DNA of 64,000 bases, taken from NCBI GenBank assembly GCA_024233865.1, contig JACKPA010000007.1:1-64000 (forward strand). The letters are read 5' to 3'. Origin of the DNA: Leptospiraceae bacterium. GTDB lineage: Bacteria > Spirochaetota > Leptospiria > Leptospirales > Leptospiraceae. Under the pieces are notes generated by a model, which made no database searches, had not been told where the DNA came from, and saw nothing but the letters and a program-made list of their open reading frames with translations. Below, one piece after another: positions 19,110-27,863 of this stretch (position 1 is its first letter; every line of letters begins with the position of its first letter). The position numbers and the translations under genes are program-made.

Positions 19110-20432
19110 ATGGTTATCTCAAGGCACGTATCGGGAAAATTTAGAAATACCAGATACCTTGTAGAAGCCCTACTTTTTTTGGTTTATTTTACTCTTCCAT
19201 GGCTAAGGATGGAAGGAAAACCGATAATCCTTTTAGATATACCAGCAAGAAACTTTTACTTACTGGGTTCAATTTATATTCCGCAGGAAGTTTACTTCCT
19301 GCTTTTATTTTTGATCTTAATGGGATTATCTCTTTTCTTTTTTACATCTTTAATTGGTAGAGTTTGGTGCGGCTGGGCTTGTCCGCAAACCATATTTACA
19401 GACGTTTTTGATATATTCGGACACTTAATTTTGAGAAAAAAATACGGGAAAAAAGATGCTCCTGTGTTCCGGAAAGTCTTATTACATATTGTATGGATTG
19501 TTGTATCGTTTGTTGGAGCTTTTCACTTTATTGCTTACTTTAATGATGCTTACGATATGCAAAAAGATTTTCTTTCTTTAGCAAGCCATGAATATATTTA
19601 TCCCTATTTTATCTTGTTTTTTACCGCAACGCTCTATCTCGATATGACGGTTGTAAGGGAGCAATTTTGCAAACTAGCCTGCCCTTATGCAAGGTTTCAG
19701 ACGATTTTAATGGACAATCACACCTACAACGTTATTTATGATCACAAGCGTGGAGAACCAAGAAGAAACAAAAAAGAAAAAATTGGGGATTGCACAGCTT
19801 GTAATATGTGTCTTGTTGTATGTCCGACAGGAATTGACATTCGGGAAGGCACAAACGTAGGTTGTATAGCCTGTGGAAAATGTGTTGATGCCTGTACTAT
19901 TCAAATGGCAAAGGAAAACAAAAAAACGCTAATCCGTTATGATAGCGAAGATAGGGTTGAAAAAAAGAATACTAAAATTAAATGGATTAGACCTCGAACA
20001 GTTTTGTATGGTTCATTGTTACTCTTAATCTCTAGTTTAGCTGTATTTTTGATTTCAACAAGAGTTCCTCTTTTTATCAATGCTCAACCGGATAGGAATA
20101 TTGCACCAATGGTCATTCCGGGAAACAAGGTTCGTAGTTTTTATAATGTTAAAATCAGGAATATGACCTACAAAGAGCAAAACCTGAAATTTGAAATCGA
20201 CAATAATACAACAAAACTTACACCCATACACCTTCTTGTCGGTGGGGAAAATTCCGTTGTAAAAATTCCGGAAAACAGTATGATGGAAGTAAGGGTTATA
20301 TTAGAAACACCAAACCTTCCGGAAGAAGAAAAATATCGAAAGGTTTTTAAGGTTTGGTTAAAAGTAAGTGATATGGATAATCCAAGAGTATACAAAAGGA
20401 ATGAACTTCCCATCTTATTACCAAATGGGTGA
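19110..20432 (+). CDS. ccoG: Cytochrome c oxidase accessory protein CcoG (FixG)
   Basis: A polyferredoxin-like membrane protein needed for cbb3 oxidase assembly and copper handling. Several N-terminal helices precede two ferredoxin motifs, CTACNMCLVVCPTG and CIACGKCVDACTIQM (about residues 226-275). A further helix (LLLLISSLAVFLIS) and a periplasmic Ig-like C-terminal domain follow. The family motif RVWCGWACPQT is present. ATG 19110 is preferred because AAGGAG lies 7 bp upstream; a longer frame from 19056 overlaps ccoP and lacks a signal. Confidence 0.93.
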   Translation: MVISRHVSGKFRNTRYLVEALLFLVYFTLPWLRMEGKPIILLDIPARNFYLLGSIYIPQEVYFLLLFLILMGLSLFFFTSLIGRVWCGWACPQTIFTDVFDIFGHLILRKKYGKKDAPVFRKVLLHIVWIVVSFVGAFHFIAYFNDAYDMQKDFLSLASHEYIYPYFILFFTATLYLDMTVVREQFCKLACPYARFQTILMDNHTYNVIYDHKRGEPRRNKKEKIGDCTACNMCLVVCPTGIDIREGTNVGCIACGKCVDACTIQMAKENKKTLIRYDSEDRVEKKNTKIKWIRPRTVLYGSLLLLISSLAVFLISTRVPLFINAQPDRNIAPMVIPGNKVRSFYNVKIRNMTYKEQNLKFEIDNNTTKLTPIHLLVGGENSVVKIPENSMMEVRVILETPNLPEEEKYRKVFKVWLKVSDMDNPRVYKRNELPILLPNG

Positions 20433-20537
20433 GGAACTCTCTTTTGGCTACGGACATTGAGCGTAGCCGAAATGTCCGTTTTATACAAATCATATAAATC
20501 CAAAAAATCACGTAAATCAAGTAAATCAAGGTACTAA

Positions 20538-21035
20538 ATGGCAAATTTAAGCAAGAGCATGAAAAGGGCATTCTTTATAATGGGAATAGCCTTTTTCTTT
20601 TTAATAGTCGCTACGGTTTATACCGTATATCTCGCAACCAAAGAGTATGAACCTGTAGTTGATCCTAATTATTATGAAAAGGGTTTGAATTACGATAAAG
20701 AAATTGGAAGAAAGTTGGAGATGAAAAATGAAGGTTATCGTTTTGAAACCAATCTCTTAACAGAAAAATACCCGTTAAAAACCGGTAGCAATACAGTGAG
20801 TGTATTACTCTTTAAAAATAGCGAAAAAGTTCAAGATGCAAAAACTTTTATGCAATGGGAAAGGTCTGCAACCAACAAATTTACAAAAAGGGTTCCTTTA
20901 CATTTTTCCAAGGAAAATTCTCAATATACAGGAACGGTTGATATTCCTTATTACGGTCAATGGATTATAACCTTGATTGCTGAAATCAACGGAAAAGTTT
21001 TTGAAAAAAGGTTTCTCACAACAGTGAAAGAATAG
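20538..21035 (+). CDS. ccoH: FixH/CcoH family protein
   Basis: A 165-residue protein with one N-terminal membrane helix (AFFIMGIAFFFLIVATVYTVY) and an extracytoplasmic beta-rich domain. The family hallmark follows the helix: VVDPNYYEKGLNYDKEI. FixH is an assembly factor found next to FixG. This is the last gene of the cco operon here; ccoI (Cu ATPase) and ccoS are not present after it. The 105-bp gap upstream carries several AATCA-type short direct repeats (ATCATATAAATCC, ATCACGTAAATCA, AGTAAATCA). Confidence 0.9.
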   Translation: MANLSKSMKRAFFIMGIAFFFLIVATVYTVYLATKEYEPVVDPNYYEKGLNYDKEIGRKLEMKNEGYRFETNLLTEKYPLKTGSNTVSVLLFKNSEKVQDAKTFMQWERSATNKFTKRVPLHFSKENSQYTGTVDIPYYGQWIITLIAEINGKVFEKRFLTTVKE

Positions 21036-21148
21036 ACTTGGGAATAAAAAAATTCCTCTTAACTCCATGGTAAATTTACTTGAATTTTTAAGTCAACCCT
21101 ATAGTATGTTCTATAATAAAACTATAAAAATTAATTTGAAAAATTACT

Positions 21149-21766
21149 ATGAAAAAAAACAAGATTCAACCAATAGGAAAATTAACAATATCTATAATTT
21201 TATTCGTGTCTCTCTTGCTAAATTGTTTCGGGAAATTTGCCCTAACTAGAAAATTATATCGCTTTAACGATAGCGTAAAAACCCAGGGTAATATTCTTTT
21301 AACCAGACTAATAAAAACAGTAGTTATGTGGTTTTTGATTATTCCCCAATTTCCCATATACGGTATAACTACATTAATTGATGCGTTTTTTATCAACGTA
21401 ATAGAATTTTGGACTGGAAAAAACTTAATTGGATTTAATGAATACGATGATACGGGAACTTATGTGAAAAATTTTACAAACCCGGATGGTAATATTCAAT
21501 TAACATACCTTGAGTTTGGTAATAAATTGAGGGTAGACTTTCACAAGTTGGGTCATGTGGAATCTTACGTTTTATTCCGAAAACAGCCTAATCAAATTTT
21601 TATAGAAAAAAATAATAAATTAGTACCTATAAAGTTGAATTCGATCCAAATTGGTTCAAAATTTATTGTGAAAATGGCAACCGAAGGGAGGTTACTTTCT
21701 TCCAAAATCATTGGTATAAAAAATTATAATGAATTATTAAATAAATATTTGAATTTTGAGCTGTAA
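21149..21766 (+). CDS. DUF3332-type lipoprotein
   Basis: 205 residues. The signal segment ends in LLLNC (Cys about 28). The family signature FGKFALTRKLYRFND is followed by hydrophobic segments and IPQFPIYGITTLIDAF and FWTGKNL, characteristic of DUF3332 proteins, whose function is unknown. The C-terminal half is a polar beta-rich domain. It is separated from ccoH by about 110 bp and lies before tldD in the same direction. Confidence 0.75.
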   Translation: MKKNKIQPIGKLTISIILFVSLLLNCFGKFALTRKLYRFNDSVKTQGNILLTRLIKTVVMWFLIIPQFPIYGITTLIDAFFINVIEFWTGKNLIGFNEYDDTGTYVKNFTNPDGNIQLTYLEFGNKLRVDFHKLGHVESYVLFRKQPNQIFIEKNNKLVPIKLNSIQIGSKFIVKMATEGRLLSSKIIGIKNYNELLNKYLNFEL

Positions 21767-21846
21767 AAATCAACACCCATGCTTTTGGAAATATACTATG
21801 GTTTATCATGGTTGCAATTTACCACCGTAAATAAGAAATTGTATAT

Positions 21847-23241
21847 ATGAGAGAGTTTTTAAAAGATTGTTTAAAAAATGAATCTGGATTTGTGGAATTA
21901 AGATACCACAAAAAAGAAGGCAAAAGTATTGCTGCCGAAAAAGACCGTATCGAAAATACACAAGTAAAAAAAAGAGCCGGGATTGGTATAAGGGTTTTGC
22001 ACAAAGGAACCTGGGGCTTTTCATCAACCGGAGAAATTTCCAAAGAATCAATTATGAAAGGCATTCAAATTGCAAAAAAAAGTGCCGAACTTTCTTCTGC
22101 GGTTAGGGCAGAGAAAATCAATTTTCTTCCAAAAGCTAATTTTGCTATTGGTGAATTTATTGGAAAAGGAATTGAAGAAATTCAAAAAAAGACTTTGGAA
22201 GAAAAAATAGCATTGGTTTTAAATACTACTAAAAATTCCAAGTCTCTCTCCAATAAACTACAAAGTGTAGTATGCGGTTATTCCGAAGTTTATGAGGAAA
22301 AAGCCATTGTTACAACCGATGGTGCGGATTCTTTTTTTGCATACGTTCGACCTGAGTTTAAGGTCAATGCCGTTGCTTCAAGAGACGGCGAGCTACAATC
22401 CGGAACTGAGTCCATAGGAGTTACCGGTGGTTGGGATTGTTTGTTTAAAGACAAAAAACCGGACGAGTTAGGTCAAATGGCTTGTAAAACCGCCATTGAC
22501 TTATTGGATTCAAGCTTTCCCATAGGTGGAAACACCACTGTAATACTTGCGCCTTCTATTGTGGGGCTTCTGGTTCATGAAGCAATTGGTCATACGGTAG
22601 AAGCTGATTTTGTTTTAGCTGGATCTGTGGCAGCTGGGAAAATCGGAACAAGAGTTGGCTCTGATTTGGTAACACTTAGCGACAGTGGACTATCCGAATT
22701 CTACGAAGGTGCCGGTGGTTCTATTCCTGTAGACGATGAAGGTGTTATTACGGAAAACACGGTTATCATTCGAAACGGAATTCTCGTTTCTTATTTACAC
22801 AATCGCGAAACGGCAAATAGGTTTGGTGTAACACCCACGGGTAGTGCTCGCGCGTGGGAATATTCTGATATTCCTTTAATCAGAATGAGAAATACCTACT
22901 TAATGCCAGGAACGTCTACTTTGGAGGAGATGATTTCTTCCACAAAAGATGGCTATCTCTTGGAAGGACCAAAAAACGGGCAAGCGGATTCTACTGGTGA
23001 ATTCATGTTTGGAGTTCAAAAAGCTTTCAAAATTCAAAATGGCAAAATTATTAAGATGGTTAAAGGTGTTACTGTTTCGGGTATAGCTTTTGATGTTATG
23101 AACCAAGTGGATATGGTTAGTAAAGAATTTAAGTGGGATTTAGGATCGGGATATTGCGGAAAAGGACAGCCCGCAAAGGTTGATGCAGGTGGACCATACA
23201 TAAGAACCAAAGCAAAGTTAGGTGGGACAAAGGGTGATTAA
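21847..23241 (+). CDS. tldD: TldD-family metalloprotease
   Basis: 464 residues, normal for TldD. The zinc motif HEAIGHTVEAD gives HExxxH at H244/E245/H249. The glycine-rich C-terminal region is conserved (LTYLMPGTSTLEEM-like stretch near 355-375). TldD and PmbA/TldE form a cytoplasmic heterodimeric protease that degrades unfolded peptides and processes some RiPP precursors. It overlaps the start of the pmbA gene, giving coupled production of the two subunits. No RiPP precursor was recognised nearby. Confidence 0.92.
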   Translation: MREFLKDCLKNESGFVELRYHKKEGKSIAAEKDRIENTQVKKRAGIGIRVLHKGTWGFSSTGEISKESIMKGIQIAKKSAELSSAVRAEKINFLPKANFAIGEFIGKGIEEIQKKTLEEKIALVLNTTKNSKSLSNKLQSVVCGYSEVYEEKAIVTTDGADSFFAYVRPEFKVNAVASRDGELQSGTESIGVTGGWDCLFKDKKPDELGQMACKTAIDLLDSSFPIGGNTTVILAPSIVGLLVHEAIGHTVEADFVLAGSVAAGKIGTRVGSDLVTLSDSGLSEFYEGAGGSIPVDDEGVITENTVIIRNGILVSYLHNRETANRFGVTPTGSARAWEYSDIPLIRMRNTYLMPGTSTLEEMISSTKDGYLLEGPKNGQADSTGEFMFGVQKAFKIQNGKIIKMVKGVTVSGIAFDVMNQVDMVSKEFKWDLGSGYCGKGQPAKVDAGGPYIRTKAKLGGTKGD

Positions 23242-24610
23242 AAAAGAATTTATTCAAAAAATTGAAAATACAAAAGACATACTTACTATCGTTTTACAAA
23301 AAGCTAAAAATTCGGGACTGGCAGAAGTTGAAATATATACTGCTTATGGAAGTTCATTAGAAGTTAGCTTAGAAAAAAATGACATCAATGCATCTTCTTA
23401 TTCGGAAGAAACCAATTATGGAATACGGGTAATTGCCAACCATTGCCAAGGTTTTGTGACAACGAACGATCCAAACACTTTGTGGGAATCAATCCAAGAA
23501 GCAAAAACTCTCGCAATTGTTCAAAATACTCCGGACGAAGCCATGGAACTTCCTGATCCTATTGATGTTAGAAGTGTTGACGGACTATATTTGGACGAAA
23601 TTGATGATGTTGATTTTGAGTATCTTGTTGGTGCAGCCAAAACATCTCTGGAAGAAAAAAATTTGCACTATCCTAAGGTAAATTTGGACAGTGGCAATTT
23701 TTCTTTGAGCAAAGGATTTAAGTTAGTTGTCAGTACCAAAGGTATAATGGCTGCCGAATTAAATTCCGAAATGAGTGCAAATTATATGGGAATGGCTGTA
23801 GACGGAGATGATATTGGAAGTTTTGACTATGATTATGCTATTGGCAGAAATAAAGAACTGTTTGCAAAAAATTTAAACCATTCTTTTTCTGAATTTTTAG
23901 ATAGGTGTATGGGAGGTTTGGGAGCAAAAACGATTTCAGGTTTCAAAGGCAATATTTTGATTCCTCCCGAGAGCGTTTTTGATTTTCTGGGGGATTTACT
24001 GGCATCTATGACTGGCACTCAGATCAGAAGAGGGCGTAGTAAATTTGGGGATAAGATGGGGAACCAAGTTGCTTCCAACCTGCTTACAATTTTTGAGGAT
24101 GCTCGTATTCCTGGTTTTTCCGGATCAACTGCATTTGATAGGGAAGGATTACCTACTGTCCCAAAGGAAGTGATTCAAAACGGTGTTTTAAAAAATTTTT
24201 TTTACAATCATTTTGAAGCTAAGAAAGCCGGTTTAAAGACGTCTCTTGGAAATGCTTCCGGAGGTTCCGGTTCTCTTCCTTCCTGTGGTCCCAAACAGCT
24301 TGAAATTATGCCCGGTGAAACTTCTCTTGCGGAAATGTTAAAACAAACAAAAACGATTTTGGTCAACCGATTTTCCGGAAGTAGTGATACATCATCTGGA
24401 GATTTCTCCGGAGTTGTCAAAGGCGGATTTTTATTAGATGGTTCTTCCAAAATTCCAATCAAAGAAACATTGATTTCAGGAAACATTTATGGAGTATTAA
24501 ATCAGATAGCTTTTGTCAGTAGAGAACGAAAACTGCTCTATTCATCTTCATTAGTTCCTTGGATATTAATAGAAGGTATAGATATTGTTGGAACTGATGA
24601 AAATAGTTAA
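23234..24610 (+). CDS. pmbA: TldE/PmbA-family protein, TldD partner
   Basis: About 458 residues, homologous in layout to TldD but without the HExxxH motif, as expected of the non-catalytic TldE/PmbA subunit. Family features include GYCG-less C-terminus, GASGGSGSLPS-like Gly/Ser-rich loop (about residue 345) and SGVVKGGFLL near 395. GTG 23234 is chosen with AGGTGGGA just upstream; an in-frame GTG at 23222 is an alternative. It overlaps the tldD 3' end and its own 3' end overlaps the DUF4416 gene. Confidence 0.88.
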   Translation: MIKKEFIQKIENTKDILTIVLQKAKNSGLAEVEIYTAYGSSLEVSLEKNDINASSYSEETNYGIRVIANHCQGFVTTNDPNTLWESIQEAKTLAIVQNTPDEAMELPDPIDVRSVDGLYLDEIDDVDFEYLVGAAKTSLEEKNLHYPKVNLDSGNFSLSKGFKLVVSTKGIMAAELNSEMSANYMGMAVDGDDIGSFDYDYAIGRNKELFAKNLNHSFSEFLDRCMGGLGAKTISGFKGNILIPPESVFDFLGDLLASMTGTQIRRGRSKFGDKMGNQVASNLLTIFEDARIPGFSGSTAFDREGLPTVPKEVIQNGVLKNFFYNHFEAKKAGLKTSLGNASGGSGSLPSCGPKQLEIMPGETSLAEMLKQTKTILVNRFSGSSDTSSGDFSGVVKGGFLLDGSSKIPIKETLISGNIYGVLNQIAFVSRERKLLYSSSLVPWILIEGIDIVGTDENS

Positions 24611-25154
24611 TCTCGGAAATAAAAATATGCTAAAAAAACCTCCTGGTGCAATGCTATTTACCATTATTTCTTTTGACGAATTAGAATATTACTTTAAATT
24701 CAAAAGATACTCTGAAGATACGTTTTCAGAACTGCTATACGAAAGCCAACCTATGCCAAAATGGACGTTAAGCGAAATCGAAAGAATTCATACGGTAGTC
24801 GGGGGAAATACAAGAATCATATCTTTTAAAAGAAAAATCAACAGAGAAGAAATTGTGGAAATAACAAGAAAGTGTATTCAGTTTCAAACCAATTCTGTTT
24901 CAAAGGATCCGAGCTTTCGAATCATTCCAGGCTATCTTTGTTTGCACAATGTTATTGTCAGTTCTACTACAGAGGACTATCATAGGATCTATCTTTACAA
25001 TGGTGTGTATGCTGAAATAATATATAAATATGAAACCAGGAAATTTCATTCGGTAAACACTGCACCTAAATTTTTTTCTTCATCCGAAGTATTATATTTT
25101 TATACTATTTTAAGAGATTTTTATGTTCAAGCAAACCAAAACTTCTTATTATAA
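24597..25154 (+). CDS. DUF4416 family protein
   Basis: About 185 residues without signal or membrane segment. The start region KKPPGAMLFTIISF and the C-terminal pattern IIPGYLCLHNVIVSS, HRIYLYNGVYAEI and FYTILRDFY fit DUF4416, a family of unknown function. I take ATG 24597, which overlaps the pmbA stop by 14 bp; a TTG at 24585 or an ATG at 24627 are alternatives. It overlaps the next gene by about 30 bp, so it is part of the tldD-rsfS transcription unit. Confidence 0.7.
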   Translation: MKIVNLGNKNMLKKPPGAMLFTIISFDELEYYFKFKRYSEDTFSELLYESQPMPKWTLSEIERIHTVVGGNTRIISFKRKINREEIVEITRKCIQFQTNSVSKDPSFRIIPGYLCLHNVIVSSTTEDYHRIYLYNGVYAEIIYKYETRKFHSVNTAPKFFSSSEVLYFYTILRDFYVQANQNFLL

Positions 25155-25695
25155 GAAAATTATACTTTTTACATTTATGTTTTCCTTTGTAAATTGCTTT
25201 CACTCAGACCTTAAAGTAGAGAATATTGTTTTATGCGATAATTTTACTTTAGATGGGAAATGTGTAGAAGAAATCAAAGGAGAAAAAACGTATAACATAA
25301 CAGTGCCGAGTGGGAAAAGAGTTGATACTTGGGATGAATTAACTACTTTTATGCTTCATAACTTAAGGATAAAACCAGGATTCATAATAAAATTTAATCG
25401 GAATTTTACACCTTCCGAGCGGAAAAGCCTAATAGTTTCCTACAAAGCAGCTTATTATTTTTGGGATAGCAGGGGCACAATGGAGGACATTGAAATTGGG
25501 AAAAACCGAATTACTTCCAAAGAGTATTTGTCTGATATTATAAAATACAGGCAGCTTGAAAAAGCAAATCTTTACCTACCTATTGAATTAAAAGAAATTT
25601 TTCCGGTTGAAATAAAGTTTTATTACTTTTCCGATTTGGTAAACGGTGAGATTCCTTTCAAAATTAATTTGAATATTAGATACAATACCGAATGA
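25123..25695 (+). CDS. Predicted lipoprotein of unknown function
   Basis: 190 residues. A basic N-terminus and hydrophobic core end in SFVNC (Cys about 26), an acceptable lipobox. The mature part is predicted mixed alpha/beta with no recognised motif. The 5' end overlaps the DUF4416 gene in another frame; the lipobox supports it being real. Confidence 0.65.
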   Translation: MFKQTKTSYYKKIILFTFMFSFVNCFHSDLKVENIVLCDNFTLDGKCVEEIKGEKTYNITVPSGKRVDTWDELTTFMLHNLRIKPGFIIKFNRNFTPSERKSLIVSYKAAYYFWDSRGTMEDIEIGKNRITSKEYLSDIIKYRQLEKANLYLPIELKEIFPVEIKFYYFSDLVNGEIPFKINLNIRYNTE

Positions 25696-25828
25696 ACCAT
25701 GGGAAGCAATTTAATACCGATTTTAAAGAAGATTCAAATTTTTCCCAAAAACTAACTTTAATATAATTGACACCTTAGTATATATTAACCAATCTACAAA
25801 TATAATAAACAATATTCGAGGGGAAACT

Positions 25829-26971
25829 ATTAATAAAGAAAGCAAGAGTTTTATACTTAAAGGAATTTCTATAGTACTATTCGGATTATTTTTAATAATA
25901 GGGTTATACTATTCGGTTGATGTTTTTTCGAGAAATAGAGTAGAAAGCAAGCTTAACAATAACCCTGTTGTGACTTTGCTCATTACAGGCATATCATCAA
26001 AAAACAAAGTAGTAATGAGTCTATATGTGCTGTTGTACCCAATACACAAAAAATGTGGCTTGTATTATATAAATCCTTTGAGTGCATTTTCAGAAAAAGA
26101 TGACATTATTGAAAATTCCGGTAATTATCTTTCCAAGAATATATCATCCCAATTAAATGAAATTACTAGTCACCCCGTAGATTTTACTATTAATTTGTCA
26201 GAAAGTAGTTTTATACGTATTATAGATATACTAGGTGGGCTTGAAATGTATTTTGATCCTTATACTTTTCAATCTTCTGTTGAATATAAAAGGAAAATCG
26301 GTGAATATTTAATGTCCGGTCATGAAGTTTTTGATGTCATGAAATTAAAGAATAAAAATGATCCTTTGGATTATATAAACCGTTTGAATATCCAAGAAAG
26401 TGTTGTTTTTACCATTTTTGATAATCTGATAAAAAATCAAAAAAAAATGAGAAAAGAATGGATTGAATTTATAACAACCCTTATGGATACAAATTTAACA
26501 ACAATTGAAATATTTTCGATTTATAAATATCTTCTGGCAAATCATATAATTTTTATGGTATCAGAGCTTCCAGGTAAACTCACCGTTTTTCCGGGAAGTG
26601 AGCAACCGGTTTTATTTATAGAGAAGGAATTGGCAAAAACGGCTTTTGAAAAATTTGAGTCAGATCTTTTGGATGAGGAATTCCCTTATGAAGAGATCGC
26701 AAAAATTGAAATTCTAAATGGGACTGCAGTTCCTGGTTTGGCTAAAAAGGTTAAGTCTTTTTTAAACGTTAAAAGATTCAATGTTCTTTCGGTTTCCAAT
26801 GCATGGACACAAAACCAGAAAGTTTCTATGGTTATCAACCGATCCGGAAATTCGGAATATACCTATAAAATTGCAGAGGTCTTGGGCATCAAAAAGGTTC
26901 ATCACATAATTTCCAAAGAAAGCGGGATGGATACAACAATTTTATTGGGAGAAAACTTTGAAAATTTCTAA
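25829..26971 (+). CDS. LytR-CpsA-Psr-type protein with LytR_C domain, apparent ATT start
   Basis: About 380 residues: cytoplasmic Lys-rich tip, one membrane helix (GISIVLFGLFLIIGLYYSV, about 12-30), a divergent LCP domain (VTLLITGI, then TINLSESSFIRIIDILGG) and a C-terminal LytR_C domain (AKIEILNGTAVPGLAKKV). LCP proteins attach glycopolymers to the cell envelope. The frame is open from about 25730 but contains no ATG, GTG or TTG before GTG 25970, which would delete the membrane anchor. GAGGGG at 25818-25823 sits 5 bp before ATT 25829, so ATT is the likely start. The catalytic arginines are not obvious, so activity is uncertain. The downstream neighbour rsfS overlaps it. Confidence 0.75.
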   Translation: MNKESKSFILKGISIVLFGLFLIIGLYYSVDVFSRNRVESKLNNNPVVTLLITGISSKNKVVMSLYVLLYPIHKKCGLYYINPLSAFSEKDDIIENSGNYLSKNISSQLNEITSHPVDFTINLSESSFIRIIDILGGLEMYFDPYTFQSSVEYKRKIGEYLMSGHEVFDVMKLKNKNDPLDYINRLNIQESVVFTIFDNLIKNQKKMRKEWIEFITTLMDTNLTTIEIFSIYKYLLANHIIFMVSELPGKLTVFPGSEQPVLFIEKELAKTAFEKFESDLLDEEFPYEEIAKIEILNGTAVPGLAKKVKSFLNVKRFNVLSVSNAWTQNQKVSMVINRSGNSEYTYKIAEVLGIKKVHHIISKESGMDTTILLGENFENF

Positions 26972-27377
26972 AAAAATGGCTAAACCAAGTGTTAAAACTT
27001 TAAAAACAAGCAAAACTATCAAAACTACGGAAGTAATACAAACTATCGTTTCCATATTAAAAGACAAAAAATGCGAAGATACCGTTGTTTTGGATATTCA
27101 AAAAGTTAATTCTTATCTGTCTTATTTCGTTGTTACCAGTGTTGTTAGCGAAATTCAAGGAAAAGCCGTCTCTAGAGAATTAGAAAAGAAACTTAAAGCA
27201 TACAAATTAGGACCCGGTAATCAAGATAAATCATCCAGGTCTTATGAATCCGGTTGGATTTTATTGGATTATGGTGATATACTTGTTCATGTTATGACAC
27301 CGGAAAAACGAAGATTTTATGATTTGGAAAGGCTTTGGGGAGATGCTAAAATTTTAGATATAAGTAGTAAAGCTTAA
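26958..27377 (+). CDS. rsfS: Ribosomal silencing factor RsfS
   Basis: About 139 residues. The RsfS/Iojap domain spans about 25-135, with VLDIQKVNSYLSYFVV, QGKAVSRELE, SGWILLDYGDILVHVM and RFYDLERLWGDA all matching the family. RsfS binds ribosomal protein uL14 and blocks subunit joining under starvation. The N-terminal ~25 residues are an extra Lys/Thr-rich extension. TTG 26958 overlaps the LCP stop and has GGGAG upstream; ATG 26976 is the alternative. Confidence 0.93.
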   Translation: MKISKKMAKPSVKTLKTSKTIKTTEVIQTIVSILKDKKCEDTVVLDIQKVNSYLSYFVVTSVVSEIQGKAVSRELEKKLKAYKLGPGNQDKSSRSYESGWILLDYGDILVHVMTPEKRRFYDLERLWGDAKILDISSKA

Positions 27378-27378
27378 A

Positions 27379-27401
27379 CTTTACGTGAATTCAACGTAAA
27401 G
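27379..27401 (+). terminator. Weak hairpin after rsfS
   Basis: CTTTACGT (27379-27386) pairs with ACGTAAAG (27394-27401) across a 7-base loop, directly after the rsfS stop. There is no U-run after it, so intrinsic termination is uncertain. Confidence 0.35.
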
Positions 27402-27483
27402 AATAATATTATCAAAATAAAAAGGGTAAACACAGTGGTTCCCCCCCTACTACCATATCCTTACCCATATCTCTTTGTTATTC

Positions 27484-27703
27484 ACCACAGATTTACACAG
27501 ATGGACACCTATTTTTTAATTCTTGTTTGATTTTTTTGATTAATAAAAAATTGAATAGTTTATATAGTGAATCTCGCACTTATCCCTTACGGATTTTTAT
27601 AAAACTATTTTCATATAATACGCATTTATTTATAATTATCATAAATATACTTTATAATAACAATACTTCCCCATATCCGTGTTAATCAGTGTGTATCTGT
27701 GGT
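27484..27703. repeat. 220-bp element bounded by inverted ACCACAGAT repeats
   Basis: Left arm 27484-27509 (ACCACAGATTTACACAGATG plus GACACC) and right arm 27675-27703 (inverse of ACCACAGATACACACTGATT plus AACACGGAT) are imperfect inverted repeats. No ORF worth calling lies between them. This resembles a MITE or a repeat-mediated insertion. It fills most of the 486-bp gap between rsfS and the convergent radical SAM gene. A C7 run sits just before it, at about 27442-27448. Confidence 0.5.
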
Positions 27704-27827
27704 TAAAATCATTCCATACTTATGGGTAAAGCTATGCCCTACTACGCCCAAAAATATAAAAAATATTATCATTATGATGAATATATTATCCTTTATAACA
27801 TCAGCAATAAAACAACTTTTACACAAT

Positions 27828-27855
27828 CTCTCCGCGACTTCGCGTCTCCGCGTGA
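27828..27855. repeat. CTCCGCG-type short dispersed repeat
   Basis: CTCTCCGCGACTTCGCG followed by TCTCCGCGTGA is GC-rich and internally repetitive, standing out from the AT-rich surroundings just before the radical SAM gene stop. Similar motifs are seen as dispersed junk repeats in many bacterial genomes. Confidence 0.4.
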
Positions 27856-27863
27856 TCTCTTTC

